Positions 21,447 to 30,125 of a stretch of DNA of 35,021 bases are shown here, piece by piece; position 1 is the stretch's first letter, and each line of letters begins with the position of its first letter. A program made the position numbers and the translations under genes. A model generated the notes under the pieces. That model saw only the letters and a list, made by a program, of their open reading frames with translations, did not search any database and was not told where the DNA came from. Source of the stretch: a virus; the IMG/VR virus record IMGVR_UViG_3300042451_000843, positions 1-35,021 of that record. One strand, 5' to 3'.

Positions 21447-22696
21447 TATAGGTATGTTATACCTATTTTAGATCCTACCACTGGAGTTCCTTGTAATGTA
21501 ATTTCATTAGACTCCGTAATTTCAAAACCAAGTCCCTCATCTTCAACAAGACCGTTAATGTCTAAAGTAACAACACTATCGATTGTATTTGTTACAGTAA
21601 ATGATACCGTTGATCCATCATATGTGTAATACTCTGTGGTAACTTGAATCGGTTTTCCGTATGTATCAATGAAAACACTGTTTCTACCTTTAAAATATGT
21701 TATGGCAACAGTACTACCTTCTTGTGGTGGGGTAACAAACGTAACTTTGGATGTTCCAGGGATATGGAAATAATCCACATCTCTTTCTTGAATAAGTCCA
21801 TTGATTGTCACGTTGAATAACATACCAATACTTTCACCAACACTAAACGCGGTTTGCATACCATCGGCAAGAAAAGTTGCAACGGTTATATCAATTGTTT
21901 TATTAATATATTTTTTTTGGTAACCTTTTGATTGAATAAATTCATTCATAAGGAACATTCTACTTACTGCGGGTTTAACTTCAAATTCTTCACTGTCAAT
22001 AAGGAACCCTAACATTGTAAACTTATAGTTTTGGATGTAGAATCTACGACCATCAATTGTATCCATCGGAGTGTTATCGTCGATAGAATCAAGTACAATT
22101 GGTATATAATGACCTTTTACGGTTGTGTATGATTGTCTAGCTGAGAATTTTTGTAAAACAATCTTATTAAAACGATTTAAATCCCTAAACTTAGTACAAA
22201 CTATTGTAACCTCAAATGAAATATCAATTGCCACGGGTTGTGGCATTTTATAAACGTCCGCCCCCATTTGAGAACCATTCCAAGTTGGGACCGTTGCATA
22301 ATGAAAAGACTGTCTATCAGGTATTGTTCTTTGAATTGATGGATTAGTTCCAGGTTGAACGTCGGGTTTTCTAATAACAGCAATGAACGGTAACTTCATA
22401 TTACCATCATCATCTGAAAATTGCCAATTGTTTGTGAATTCACCCCATCTTTGTATCGTTAGGATTTTTGGAATAATTGGAATTGGAGCACCGTCCGAAA
22501 CCACTTTGAAATGGGTTTTTATGAAATCTAACATTCCACCATCCAAATCATCGTGTAATATTGAGTCGGGCATATATGAATCTGACTTAGTTATTCTATC
22601 TAATAACTCTTGTCTTCTATCCATAACCTGTTTACCTTGATAAATTTCTTTACCACCGTAAACGTCAATATTGTTTTTTCTTTTAGGTATTCCCAT
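21443..22696 (-). CDS. Tail completion/sheath stabiliser, gp15-like, with two C-terminal beta repeats
   Basis: The start is ATG 22696 (MGIPKRKNNIDVYGG), one base after the stop of the upstream gene. An upstream in-frame start at 22735 would overlap that gene by 38 bases. The 417-aa protein contains, at about 140-250, a region like T4 gp15 (MPQPVAIDISFEVTIVCTKF, a helix, then DGRRFYIQNYKFTMLGFLID), which caps the tail at the neck. T4 gp15 is 272 aa. The extra C-terminal 130 residues form two tandem beta modules, with TINGLIQERDVDYFHI...TVAITYF and DINGLVEDEGLGFEIT...KIGITYLY, each resembling phage adhesin 'NG-L' modules. An AGAGGAG sequence lies just before the ATG, one of the few Shine-Dalgarno-like sites here. 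Confidence 0.65.
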   Translation of the reverse strand: MGIPKRKNNIDVYGGKEIYQGKQVMDRRQELLDRITKSDSYMPDSILHDDLDGGMLDFIKTHFKVVSDGAPIPIIPKILTIQRWGEFTNNWQFSDDDGNMKLPFIAVIRKPDVQPGTNPSIQRTIPDRQSFHYATVPTWNGSQMGADVYKMPQPVAIDISFEVTIVCTKFRDLNRFNKIVLQKFSARQSYTTVKGHYIPIVLDSIDDNTPMDTIDGRRFYIQNYKFTMLGFLIDSEEFEVKPAVSRMFLMNEFIQSKGYQKKYINKTIDITVATFLADGMQTAFSVGESIGMLFNVTINGLIQERDVDYFHIPGTSKVTFVTPPQEGSTVAITYFKGRNSVFIDTYGKPIQVTTEYYTYDGSTVSFTVTNTIDSVVTLDINGLVEDEGLGFEITESNEITLQGTPVVGSKIGITYLY

Positions 22697-22697
22697 T

Positions 22698-23210
22698 TTA
22701 TACTCCTCTGAATTCTGTTTCCTGAGCCGGAGCACAGGTTATTGTTCTATAATGTGGTTTGTAACCAAACATTTTATGTTTATTATCTGAAGTTACTCTA
22801 CCATCGTTTGTTACAGTATAGAATCTTACTTTGTCTTCAGAATCGGCATAACCAATATAATCACCGTATCTAATATCTATCTTCAATTCTTCTAAATGAC
22901 TAATGTAAACGGACAATGTTAAATTACCTGGTTCCGCATATCTTAATAATCCAGATTTATATGAACTATTTTTTGGTTCGTCAATTTTAACTAAGGCATT
23001 AAATTCAACAGGAGGGAAGTATTTTATTTCATCCTTACCCACTTCAGCGTAAACTGAATCGATATCAGTATTCCCCCTATCTACTCGATAAAGTACTAAT
23101 TTCATATTCAAATCTCCGTGAAGATATTCTTGACCCATTTGTACGTTGATGTCAAAATCATCTTTTGAGAAGAATTTCCCTAATCTAGTAATTGGTAGTT
23201 TATTATCCAT
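22698..23210 (-). CDS. Neck protein, possibly gp14-like
   Basis: A 170-aa soluble protein. The order of features, with LNMKLVLYRVDRGNTDIDSV near residues 35-54, then YAEVGKDEIKYFPPVEFNAL, LTLSVYISHLEELKIDIRYG, DYIGYADSEDKVRFYTVTND and a final aromatic strand, parallels the T4 gp14 head-completion family ('tyrosine-rich strand, GE, helix, disordered loop, GD-I-Y'). It is shorter than T4 gp14 (256 aa). The neighbour downstream is gp15-like, and gp13 lies nearby at 26063, which supports a neck role. Sequence resemblance is weak, so the family name is tentative. The late octamer ends 6 bases before the ATG. Confidence 0.5.
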   Translation of the reverse strand: MDNKLPITRLGKFFSKDDFDINVQMGQEYLHGDLNMKLVLYRVDRGNTDIDSVYAEVGKDEIKYFPPVEFNALVKIDEPKNSSYKSGLLRYAEPGNLTLSVYISHLEELKIDIRYGDYIGYADSEDKVRFYTVTNDGRVTSDNKHKMFGYKPHYRTITCAPAQETEFRGV

Positions 23211-23216
23211 ATCCTC

Positions 23217-23224
23217 TATAAATA
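23217..23224 (-). promoter_or_regulatory. Late-promoter octamer TATTTATA (neck/gp15 unit)
   Basis: Minus strand TATTTATA, ending 6 bases before the ATG at 23210. It is 16 bases from the plus-strand octamer of the helicase gene, so the two promoters are back-to-back. Confidence 0.6.
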
Positions 23225-23240
23225 GTTTAATCTTCCATTC

Positions 23241-23248
23241 TATTTATG
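23241..23248 (+). promoter_or_regulatory. Late-promoter octamer variant TATTTATG (helicase)
   Basis: Plus strand TATTTATG, 15 bases before the chosen helicase start at 23264. The octamer's last bases create a misleading in-frame ATG at 23246. Confidence 0.5.
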
Positions 23249-23263
23249 TATATTTTACAATAT

Positions 23264-25018
23264 ATGGAAAGTATTAATATTCCTGAGATAGAGGCAAGAA
23301 ATATTCTATCGTCTTATGACGGTTCGAATAATCAATTATTGGAGTGGAAACGTAAATTTACGGACGTTAAAAATTTTAAATTAACAAGACCGCAGGCTGA
23401 GTATGTTATAAAGTATAAAGACACAACCCCAAAGGTTGCAAGAAAATATATCAATATTGTTTCAACCTTCGGTGAAAAACTACAAGAAGATAAATTATTA
23501 ACAACGGTACCCCAATCAATTTGGTGTGAGAAATTATTATGTGAATCGGATAAAGCGTTTCACATTTGGGGTAAAATTTTAAACCACGAACAAATGTCAT
23601 CTTTTTGGTTACCTAAAGCGGCTGTGGTTCAAGAAGAGAAAAAATTAGACAGAGTAATCGATTATAGTAAGTATAGTGCGAGACCACCGATGGAACACCA
23701 AAAAGTGGCGGTTGAAAAATTATTGGCGAACAATAAATTTATTTTGGCTGACGATATGGGACTTGGTAAAACAACGTCCGCAGTTATTGCGTCTTTAGAA
23801 AGTAAAGCAAGAAAAATACTTATAGTGTGTCCCGCATCTTTAAAAATTAACTGGGAAAGGGAAATAAGAAACTATTCAGATAGAAAAGTTTTAATTGTCG
23901 AAGGACGTAAATGGGGATCAACATTTGACTACTATATTATTAATTATGATATTATTAAGAACTACCACACCACAGACAAGAGTGAGGATAGTGACGATTA
24001 TAAATTATTGGTTAATGCCAATTTTGACTTGGCAATCGTAGACGAGGCGCACTACATATCAAACGCTACTGCAAATAGAACTCGATTGTTAAATGATGTT
24101 CTTGAAACCATCCCTAAAGTTTGGTTATTAACAGGGACCCCAATGACCTCAAGACCTATTAACTATTTTAACTTATTAAAGATTGTAGAATCTCCGTTAA
24201 CATTAAATTGGCAATCATATGTTCGTAGATACTGTAAAGGATATCAATTTAACGTAGGTAACCGTAAAGTATGGAATACGAGCGGCGCGTCTAATTTGGA
24301 TGAACTTCGTGAACGTACTAAGAATTTAGTTCTTCGTAGAATGAAAACGGATATCCTTGATTTACCTGAAAAAATTGTTACTCCAGTGTTTGTTGAATTA
24401 ACGAGTAAAATGTATGATGAGGAATTAGAAGAGTTTACACGTATTAGTAACGATAAGAAAAACGAGGAAACAATTAGTGTTACACTTAATCGTTTAATGA
24501 AAATTAGACAACTAATTGCTTATGAAAAAATTCCATACACTTGTGAGTTAATTGATAAATGTTTAGAACAAGGTAAGAAAGTAATCGTTTTAACCAATTT
24601 CACAATGAGTCTTGATATGCTTCACGAGAAGTATAAGAAAAATTCTGTAACTCTTGATGGACGTATGAATAAAGACAAGAGACAAGAGAATGTTGATAGA
24701 TTTCAAAATGATGATAAGATAAAGGTATTCATTGGTAACATTAAAGCGGCGGGTGTTGGTATTACCTTGACCGCAGCTGAGGTTGTTATTATGAATGACT
24801 TATCGTTTGTTCCTGCTGACCACTCTCAAGGAGAAGATAGAGCATATAGATATGGACAAAAAAATAGTGTTCTCGTATACTATCCTGTATTTGAGAACAC
24901 CGTTGAGAAGATTATCTATAACATTTTACAAAAGAAGAAAAACGTTATTGACCAAGTAATGGGTGATGGTGAGTATTCAGAATCTTTTAGTAAAGATTTA
25001 TTGAAACATCTCTTTTAA
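23264..25018 (+). CDS. SNF2-family DNA helicase/translocase (SMARCAL1-like)
   Basis: The chosen start is ATG 23264 (MESINIPEIE), because the in-frame ATG at 23246 lies inside the promoter octamer. The protein of 584 aa has SF2/SNF2 motifs in order: DDMGLGKT (163-170, Walker A), CPASLKINW (189-197), DEAH (260-263), LTGTP (289-293), KVIVLTNFT (439-447), and GVGITLTAAEVVIMND ending in QGEDRAYRYGQ (522-532, motif VI). SNF2 enzymes of the SMARCAL1 type remodel forks and anneal strands. In T4 the related job is done by UvsW (SF2), which has a different motif set. The N-terminal 130 residues are an accessory region. The 3' end overlaps the convergent nuclease gene by 21 bases. Confidence 0.88.
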   Translation: MESINIPEIEARNILSSYDGSNNQLLEWKRKFTDVKNFKLTRPQAEYVIKYKDTTPKVARKYINIVSTFGEKLQEDKLLTTVPQSIWCEKLLCESDKAFHIWGKILNHEQMSSFWLPKAAVVQEEKKLDRVIDYSKYSARPPMEHQKVAVEKLLANNKFILADDMGLGKTTSAVIASLESKARKILIVCPASLKINWEREIRNYSDRKVLIVEGRKWGSTFDYYIINYDIIKNYHTTDKSEDSDDYKLLVNANFDLAIVDEAHYISNATANRTRLLNDVLETIPKVWLLTGTPMTSRPINYFNLLKIVESPLTLNWQSYVRRYCKGYQFNVGNRKVWNTSGASNLDELRERTKNLVLRRMKTDILDLPEKIVTPVFVELTSKMYDEELEEFTRISNDKKNEETISVTLNRLMKIRQLIAYEKIPYTCELIDKCLEQGKKVIVLTNFTMSLDMLHEKYKKNSVTLDGRMNKDKRQENVDRFQNDDKIKVFIGNIKAAGVGITLTAAEVVIMNDLSFVPADHSQGEDRAYRYGQKNSVLVYYPVFENTVEKIIYNILQKKKNVIDQVMGDGEYSESFSKDLLKHLF

Positions 25019-26020
25019 TTTATTTAACATTTCAATCGATTCTTTTTCTAATGAGTTATCCTCATAATCACTGAAATTGATTATTAATGTTTTATTTTCA
25101 TCATCCAATTTAATGTAGTTTGATTCCTCTTCTTTTTTAATTTGAAAATGGATGTTATTTTCACCACAAATTTTCATTAAGTCAGCTAAGTTTTCAGGCA
25201 TTGGCATATTTTCTTTTATTTTAAATTTTATATCATCAACAGGAACTATAATACTCTTATCTTTCCTACCTATTAGTTCAGTATTTTTAAACATTATAAA
25301 CGAAGACGGTAAATTACCGTACTTTGTTTGTGTGTAGATGTAATGGTCACATTTACCATATTTCAAATCGTTAGTGGCTCCGTTAATATAATATTTCCCA
25401 CCGTAATTTTTATCTGTATATCTACCACCTTTTACTTGTATTCTCATTATTGAATCATCACTCAAGGTCACCTCAATATCGATACCGTCCATATCATCTT
25501 TGTCCCCAGTCTTAAAACCAAATTTAATGTTTTTAATATTTGGAAAAAATTTGTTAAGATAGATAACAGCAATTATAACTGAAATATTACCTCTTTGCCA
25601 AGATTGGTTTAACAACCCGTAAATTAAATTATAATATTTGTCTGTGATTTTTTTTGTAAAGTAAAGGTCGAAGTTACTAATTATAAATCTCCACAGTATC
25701 ATCACATTTTCTTTATGATACTGTGGATTACCAAATTCAACAAAAATATTTGAATTATCCTTTATACATTCTTCATAAAAAAACTTACATATATTTGGAT
25801 GGGTATTGATTCTATTAGCATTATCCCAACCCCCTTGTTCTGTTAAAATTCCTTCTTTTTCTGTAGATTGACACCATCCCCATTTTCCTATTTTACGGTA
25901 TTCAATTTCAAAATTACGTTGTGCTTCATTGAAATAAAACCCCTTAAAACCATCCCAACCTTCGTCAAACAAGGACTTAAAATCGTTATATTTTAATTTT
26001 TTGTCCATATTATACTTCAT
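24998..26020 (-). CDS. PD-(D/E)XK nuclease-like protein (probable moron)
   Basis: A 340-aa protein (336 if the start is M5 at 26008) that I cannot name. Residues 178-182 (DGIDI), a short strand, and 195-199 (QVKGG) fit the PD-(D/E)XK core D-x(n)-(D/E/Q)-x-K. An upstream helix with an RG pair (143-144, QRGNISVIIAVIYL) is seen in several nucleases of this superfamily. The rest is Lys/Asn/Ile-rich with many aromatic residues in the first 100 residues. It sits alone on the minus strand between two plus-strand genes and has its own host-type promoter, overlapping the gp13 late promoter. That is the profile of an inserted accessory gene: anti-host nuclease, exclusion or homing function. Catalytic role is inference from the short motif. 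Confidence 0.5.
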   Translation of the reverse strand: MKYNMDKKLKYNDFKSLFDEGWDGFKGFYFNEAQRNFEIEYRKIGKWGWCQSTEKEGILTEQGGWDNANRINTHPNICKFFYEECIKDNSNIFVEFGNPQYHKENVMILWRFIISNFDLYFTKKITDKYYNLIYGLLNQSWQRGNISVIIAVIYLNKFFPNIKNIKFGFKTGDKDDMDGIDIEVTLSDDSIMRIQVKGGRYTDKNYGGKYYINGATNDLKYGKCDHYIYTQTKYGNLPSSFIMFKNTELIGRKDKSIIVPVDDIKFKIKENMPMPENLADLMKICGENNIHFQIKKEEESNYIKLDDENKTLIINFSDYEDNSLEKESIEMLNKLKEMFQ

Positions 26021-26028
26021 TTTCTTTT

Positions 26029-26060
26029 AAAATATAAACTATTTATATGAATAAAACAAA
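26029..26060 (-). promoter_or_regulatory. Host-type promoter TTTG-N20-TATATTTT (nuclease gene)
   Basis: On the minus strand TTTG (26057-26060), a 20-base spacer, and TATATTTT (26029-26036) match the Bacteroidota consensus with one mismatch in the last -7 base. The spacer contains the gp13 late octamer on the other strand (26040-26047). Confidence 0.55.
26040..26047 (+). promoter_or_regulatory. Late-promoter octamer TATTTATA (gp13)
   Basis: Plus strand TATTTATA, 15 bases before the gp13-like ATG at 26063. The leader is AC-rich (AAAACAAACA), without Shine-Dalgarno. Confidence 0.65.
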
Positions 26061-26062
26061 CA

Positions 26063-27172
26063 ATGAGCGCAACAATTATTTCACAACCAGAGAAGGAAAA
26101 ATTATATACTCAGGTATTCCACTTGTTGGGTATGCCTGTCAGAGGTATCGAACTTACCGAAGAACAAATGGATACATTTATCGAATTGTCCTTATCCGAA
26201 TACGAACAATATGTAAGTGATTGGTTAATTGAATCCCAATGGTCAGCATTGGCGGGTCTTGATGTTGATACTCAATCCTTAACAAGAGCATTTACAACTA
26301 GAAGTTTAGACTACGAAACACAATACTCTCACTCTTACTCTAAAATTGTTGGACTACAAGCAGGTGGAGATTCTGAACTTAAAAAGGACTATATTGAATT
26401 AGTAAAAGGTCAACAATTATATACAATCCCAGCAGGACGTGAAATAAACGAACTTTTATGGTTTTCTCGTTCAGAGTTAACTGATTCTATTATCGACCCA
26501 TTCTTGGGTGGTTTTGGTGGTTTAGGAGGTATTGCGGGTTCAGGTGGTTTTGCTCAGATGGCAAATGGTGGTTCATACTTTATGATGCCCGCTTTTGATT
26601 TGTTATTAAGAATGCAAGATAGAAGTATTAAAAACCGTGTTATTGGTGGAGATTTAACTTATAGAATTACCGCAGGACCTGATGGAACTAAAATTGTACA
26701 TTTATATAATGTTCCTGGTGGTAGATTTGACTTCCAAAATATTAAACGTAACTATAGAGTTTGGTATTGGTACTACGAAACTATGGATAGAGATACTTGT
26801 TTAGATAAAAACAAAGACGTGGTAAAATTACCATCAGATGTTGAAACTGAACAACTTACTTGGGACGCTTTAAATAAACCCGCACAAAACTGGGTTAGAA
26901 AATATTTGATTGCTTTTGCTAAAGAAGGTTTAGCAAGAATTTGGGGTAAGTTTTCTGGTGATTTACAAGTTCCAGACAGTCAAGTAAAGCTGGATTACTC
27001 ATCATTATTAACTGAAGCTAAGGATGAAAAATCTAAATTAGTTGAAGAATTAATGCAAAGATTAGAAAGACTCCGCCCCGAGAAAATCCTTGAAAGGAAA
27101 GGTAACGAAGCGGAGAATCTTAATAAAGCTTTGAAGTATAGACCTATGATTTCACCATTTAATGTGATTTAA
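26063..27172 (+). CDS. Neck protein, gp13-like head-completion protein
   Basis: A 369-aa protein. The N-terminus LLGMPVRGIELTEEQMDTFI (21-40) and the C-terminal part NWVRKYLIAFAKEGLARIWG with KFSGDLQVPDSQVKLDYSSL and LTEAKDEKSKLVEEL follow T4 gp13 (RRLGAPIINVELTPDQI... and WVKDYATALAKELNGQ...). gp13 joins the filled head to the tail. It is about 60 residues longer than T4 gp13 (309), mostly from a Gly-rich stretch (149-170) and a beta segment around LLRMQDRSIKNRVIGGDLTY. It lies on the plus strand, apart from the gp14/gp15-like pair. Its stop shares bases with the convergent polymerase stop (TTAA, 27169-27172). Confidence 0.75.
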   Translation: MSATIISQPEKEKLYTQVFHLLGMPVRGIELTEEQMDTFIELSLSEYEQYVSDWLIESQWSALAGLDVDTQSLTRAFTTRSLDYETQYSHSYSKIVGLQAGGDSELKKDYIELVKGQQLYTIPAGREINELLWFSRSELTDSIIDPFLGGFGGLGGIAGSGGFAQMANGGSYFMMPAFDLLLRMQDRSIKNRVIGGDLTYRITAGPDGTKIVHLYNVPGGRFDFQNIKRNYRVWYWYYETMDRDTCLDKNKDVVKLPSDVETEQLTWDALNKPAQNWVRKYLIAFAKEGLARIWGKFSGDLQVPDSQVKLDYSSLLTEAKDEKSKLVEELMQRLERLRPEKILERKGNEAENLNKALKYRPMISPFNVI

Positions 27173-30066
27173 CTTTCGATTGCGTGTAGGGCAAAATCAT
27201 TACTATTTGTAATAATAATTTCGTCTTCATTACTCTTAATACTTTGTGCTTGGTTTTTAAGAACCTTACGATTATGTTCAACCCAATATTGGTCAACTAA
27301 TTGTAAACTATCTTCCACATACATAAAGTATGGATCACGTCCAACCCTGTTCCAAAAAACAACTTCACCTTCGGACAATGTCATTACTTCATCAAACTTA
27401 TCTTGACCATCTTCTTTAAGAGGGAAACCGTTTACTAATTCACATTGTAATTTAGTAAAATACTGACGGTCTTTTGGGTCTTCAATTAAAATGTCTTCAC
27501 GTATTGATGGGTTAAATGCAACTAATAGCGGTTCAACTCTTTTATTGAAGTTTGTTAGATAACGAGGAACGTTGTAATCACCTTTTAAATCAGGATTGTC
27601 GATAATATCTTTCTCTGGAATCATATAACAATTAACCTGAACATAATCACTTGGCATTGGTTCCCCGTGTTTATCGATATAATCTTGTTGTTGCTTTTTA
27701 GTTGGTTTATTAATTTTAGTTACGTCACCAGATGATTTCTTTTCACCATTGTTAATGTAATAAATTGTATCACCTAAACCCGCAGGATAATCGTTTTGTA
27801 AGATTAATTCCATATGAGCTTGTCGAGACATTAATGAACCTGACTTAGTTGTCTTTTTTATATGTTTTTTATAATCACTAATTGATTGTTTGACACGAGC
27901 TTTATTGGCAATCTTAGACAATGGAATTTCTTTATTGTAAATTTTTTCTACATAATCGTAATATAATTCAACAAACGATAAACCATCACCATTTAACAAA
28001 TATTTCAATCCTTCATCTAAGAATTCCACAACGTATGTTTGTAATTTTTTAGATTTGATTGTGTTACCTGTTAGTTTAATTTTTTCTTTACCTTTCTTAA
28101 CTAATTTGATTATATAGTTCTTACGAGATACGTTAATACAAGCAGGCGCGGTGTAGTCAATATCTAACCCCATTTCATTTCTCATAAAGATATCATTGAA
28201 CTCTGCGGTGTCAGCTTCAATCCCGTGATATTCCTTACCTTCAATTACCAATTCATTTAAACCTTTACCAATATAAACTGAATCTTTAGCGGTTTCGGGT
28301 GTTTCAAAGTTAACACCATCCGTATCCATTACAAGTGGTTTATAACCTTTCTTCATAAAGAACATAATCATCATACGTAAACATTGACGACCAATACAAG
28401 TAATAGTTTCACCCGAATCCATTTCTCCCCAAGGGAATACGTGTGGTGCGGATAGTGAACCAAAATATGCGTTGATGAAAATTTTAATTGGTAACTGTTT
28501 ACGGTCATACATTTCAGATAACACAGGATCACTATCTTTCAATTCACCAGCAAGATGTTTATACTTAATACGAATGTTACGGAAATATTTTAACATTGAT
28601 TTTTGTACCCCCATAATATCACAATCAGGGAACACATCATATACAAGTTGAATGGAAGGATAAAGTGATGAGTAGTCAAACTTAACAATGTTTTTAGCGT
28701 ATCCCACATTCAATAAACGAGACAATCCTCCCGTAAACGCACGTTTCTCATCTTTAGACGGAATAGCTAATTTGTTTTCATATGACCAAGCTAACATTAT
28801 TAATTTCCATAATGTTGCGGTACCCATTGTGGCTGCTCTTTCATATGTCGTTGGTACTAATTTAGAAAGTAAAAATGTTGATTGACTGAAACTATCGTCT
28901 ACAACCATAGTTTCATACAAGTCATCATCAAGATATTGTTCCACAATTTTTCTACCGGGCCATATTTCAAATTTACCAGGATATTTTTCTAACAAACCTT
29001 CAGTACCAGGTTCTCCAATTTGTTTGTACCCACCTGTCTTTGGATTAACGTAGTAACTTTCGTTCTCTAAATAAATTTTAGAAATTTTACCACCATCTAC
29101 GTAGATACGATTTTGTTTTTCTTTCTCTAAATAAGTTGTGATATATTTCAACCCCCAAGACTTAATTTCAGAATTAATTGCTTGAGCTCTACGTACTGCG
29201 TGTGCTATATCGATGATATTGAAACCCCATATAACGTGTTGTTTATATGTCTCAATTTCGTTCGCCAACTTCAACATACCCTCTTTCTCTTTCATACCCT
29301 GTTTAGTGAATATCTGAGTGAGTCCATTAACATCAACACCAAGTATTTCGGCTCTTTTTAATATGAAAGGCCAGTCAAAGAACGCAGAGTTATACCCACC
29401 AATTATGGTTGGTTTTTTTTCTCGTATAACCTCAAAAAACTCCTCAATACACTCTCTCTCACCATCTTCACCAAATGCGGGAATGGTCTTTTGTAAACCA
29501 CGGTTATCCTTAACTCCAATCAAAATGATTTTACAAGTTTCAGGATCAAGTCCCGTGGTCTCAATATCGAACACAAATCGATAAACACCACCATAATCTT
29601 CAATACCCTTAAATAATCTCTTCCTTGTTTGAACTAGATATTGTTCAACGGGAGATAAAATTTGAAAATGTTGTCTAGTTGATTCTCCCCAAGGGTCAAG
29701 TCCACCTTCTTTAAAAAAGGAAACTAAGTTTGTATAACTTTTTAGACTTTTAACCAAATACTTTAATCCGTTTTCAAGTCTGTCATTACCACCCGTTTCT
29801 AATCTTTCGGTTAGAATACCGTGTTTTGCCATTGCTTTCTTTTGTTCGGTTTTTGAATCATTATAGAATCCTAACCCAACTAAGTCACCAACCCATAAAA
29901 ATGGAGTAAAACTATCTGGTTTAACAATTTTTCCCTGTTCAGGGTCTTGAATAATTTTGTAGATTTTGTTGGATGGGTAATCATATTCAACACCAACAAT
30001 GAATTCTTCGGGGTCTGCCCCGTTTAGGAAATTCTCGATAATTTCCTGAGAGATAACTTCTTTCAT
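27169..30066 (-). CDS. Family B DNA polymerase (gp43-like)
   Basis: A 965-aa replicative polymerase with intact proofreading and polymerase domains. Exonuclease motifs: FDIET (D167, E169), NSAFFD (D231) and YLDDD (Y378, D382). Polymerase motifs: A, DYSSLYPS (464-471); B, KIFINAYFG (528-536); C, DTDG (581-584). The order and spacing match T4/RB69 gp43 (about 900 aa). No intein or split is seen, although T4-like polymerases are sometimes split or intein-bearing. The C-terminal 60 residues are polar. Transcription probably starts at a perfect Bacteroidota-type promoter at 30126-30157, so this gene should be read by host RNA polymerase early in infection. No Shine-Dalgarno precedes the ATG. Confidence 0.97.
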   Translation of the reverse strand: MKEVISQEIIENFLNGADPEEFIVGVEYDYPSNKIYKIIQDPEQGKIVKPDSFTPFLWVGDLVGLGFYNDSKTEQKKAMAKHGILTERLETGGNDRLENGLKYLVKSLKSYTNLVSFFKEGGLDPWGESTRQHFQILSPVEQYLVQTRKRLFKGIEDYGGVYRFVFDIETTGLDPETCKIILIGVKDNRGLQKTIPAFGEDGERECIEEFFEVIREKKPTIIGGYNSAFFDWPFILKRAEILGVDVNGLTQIFTKQGMKEKEGMLKLANEIETYKQHVIWGFNIIDIAHAVRRAQAINSEIKSWGLKYITTYLEKEKQNRIYVDGGKISKIYLENESYYVNPKTGGYKQIGEPGTEGLLEKYPGKFEIWPGRKIVEQYLDDDLYETMVVDDSFSQSTFLLSKLVPTTYERAATMGTATLWKLIMLAWSYENKLAIPSKDEKRAFTGGLSRLLNVGYAKNIVKFDYSSLYPSIQLVYDVFPDCDIMGVQKSMLKYFRNIRIKYKHLAGELKDSDPVLSEMYDRKQLPIKIFINAYFGSLSAPHVFPWGEMDSGETITCIGRQCLRMMIMFFMKKGYKPLVMDTDGVNFETPETAKDSVYIGKGLNELVIEGKEYHGIEADTAEFNDIFMRNEMGLDIDYTAPACINVSRKNYIIKLVKKGKEKIKLTGNTIKSKKLQTYVVEFLDEGLKYLLNGDGLSFVELYYDYVEKIYNKEIPLSKIANKARVKQSISDYKKHIKKTTKSGSLMSRQAHMELILQNDYPAGLGDTIYYINNGEKKSSGDVTKINKPTKKQQQDYIDKHGEPMPSDYVQVNCYMIPEKDIIDNPDLKGDYNVPRYLTNFNKRVEPLLVAFNPSIREDILIEDPKDRQYFTKLQCELVNGFPLKEDGQDKFDEVMTLSEGEVVFWNRVGRDPYFMYVEDSLQLVDQYWVEHNRKVLKNQAQSIKSNEDEIIITNSNDFALHAIES

Positions 30067-30125
30067 TATTTTATATTTAGCGACACATTATCTTGTGATT
30101 AATTCACAGTTTGTCTTATTCAATA

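Noticed and set aside
22697-22735. Upstream start MLRLRKQN for the gp15-like gene
   Set aside because: It overlaps the gp14-like gene by 38 bases, while ATG 22696 sits one base after that stop and has a purine-rich site.
23246-23263. N-terminal MYILQY of the helicase
   Set aside because: The ATG overlaps the promoter octamer, so it is unlikely to be in the mRNA.
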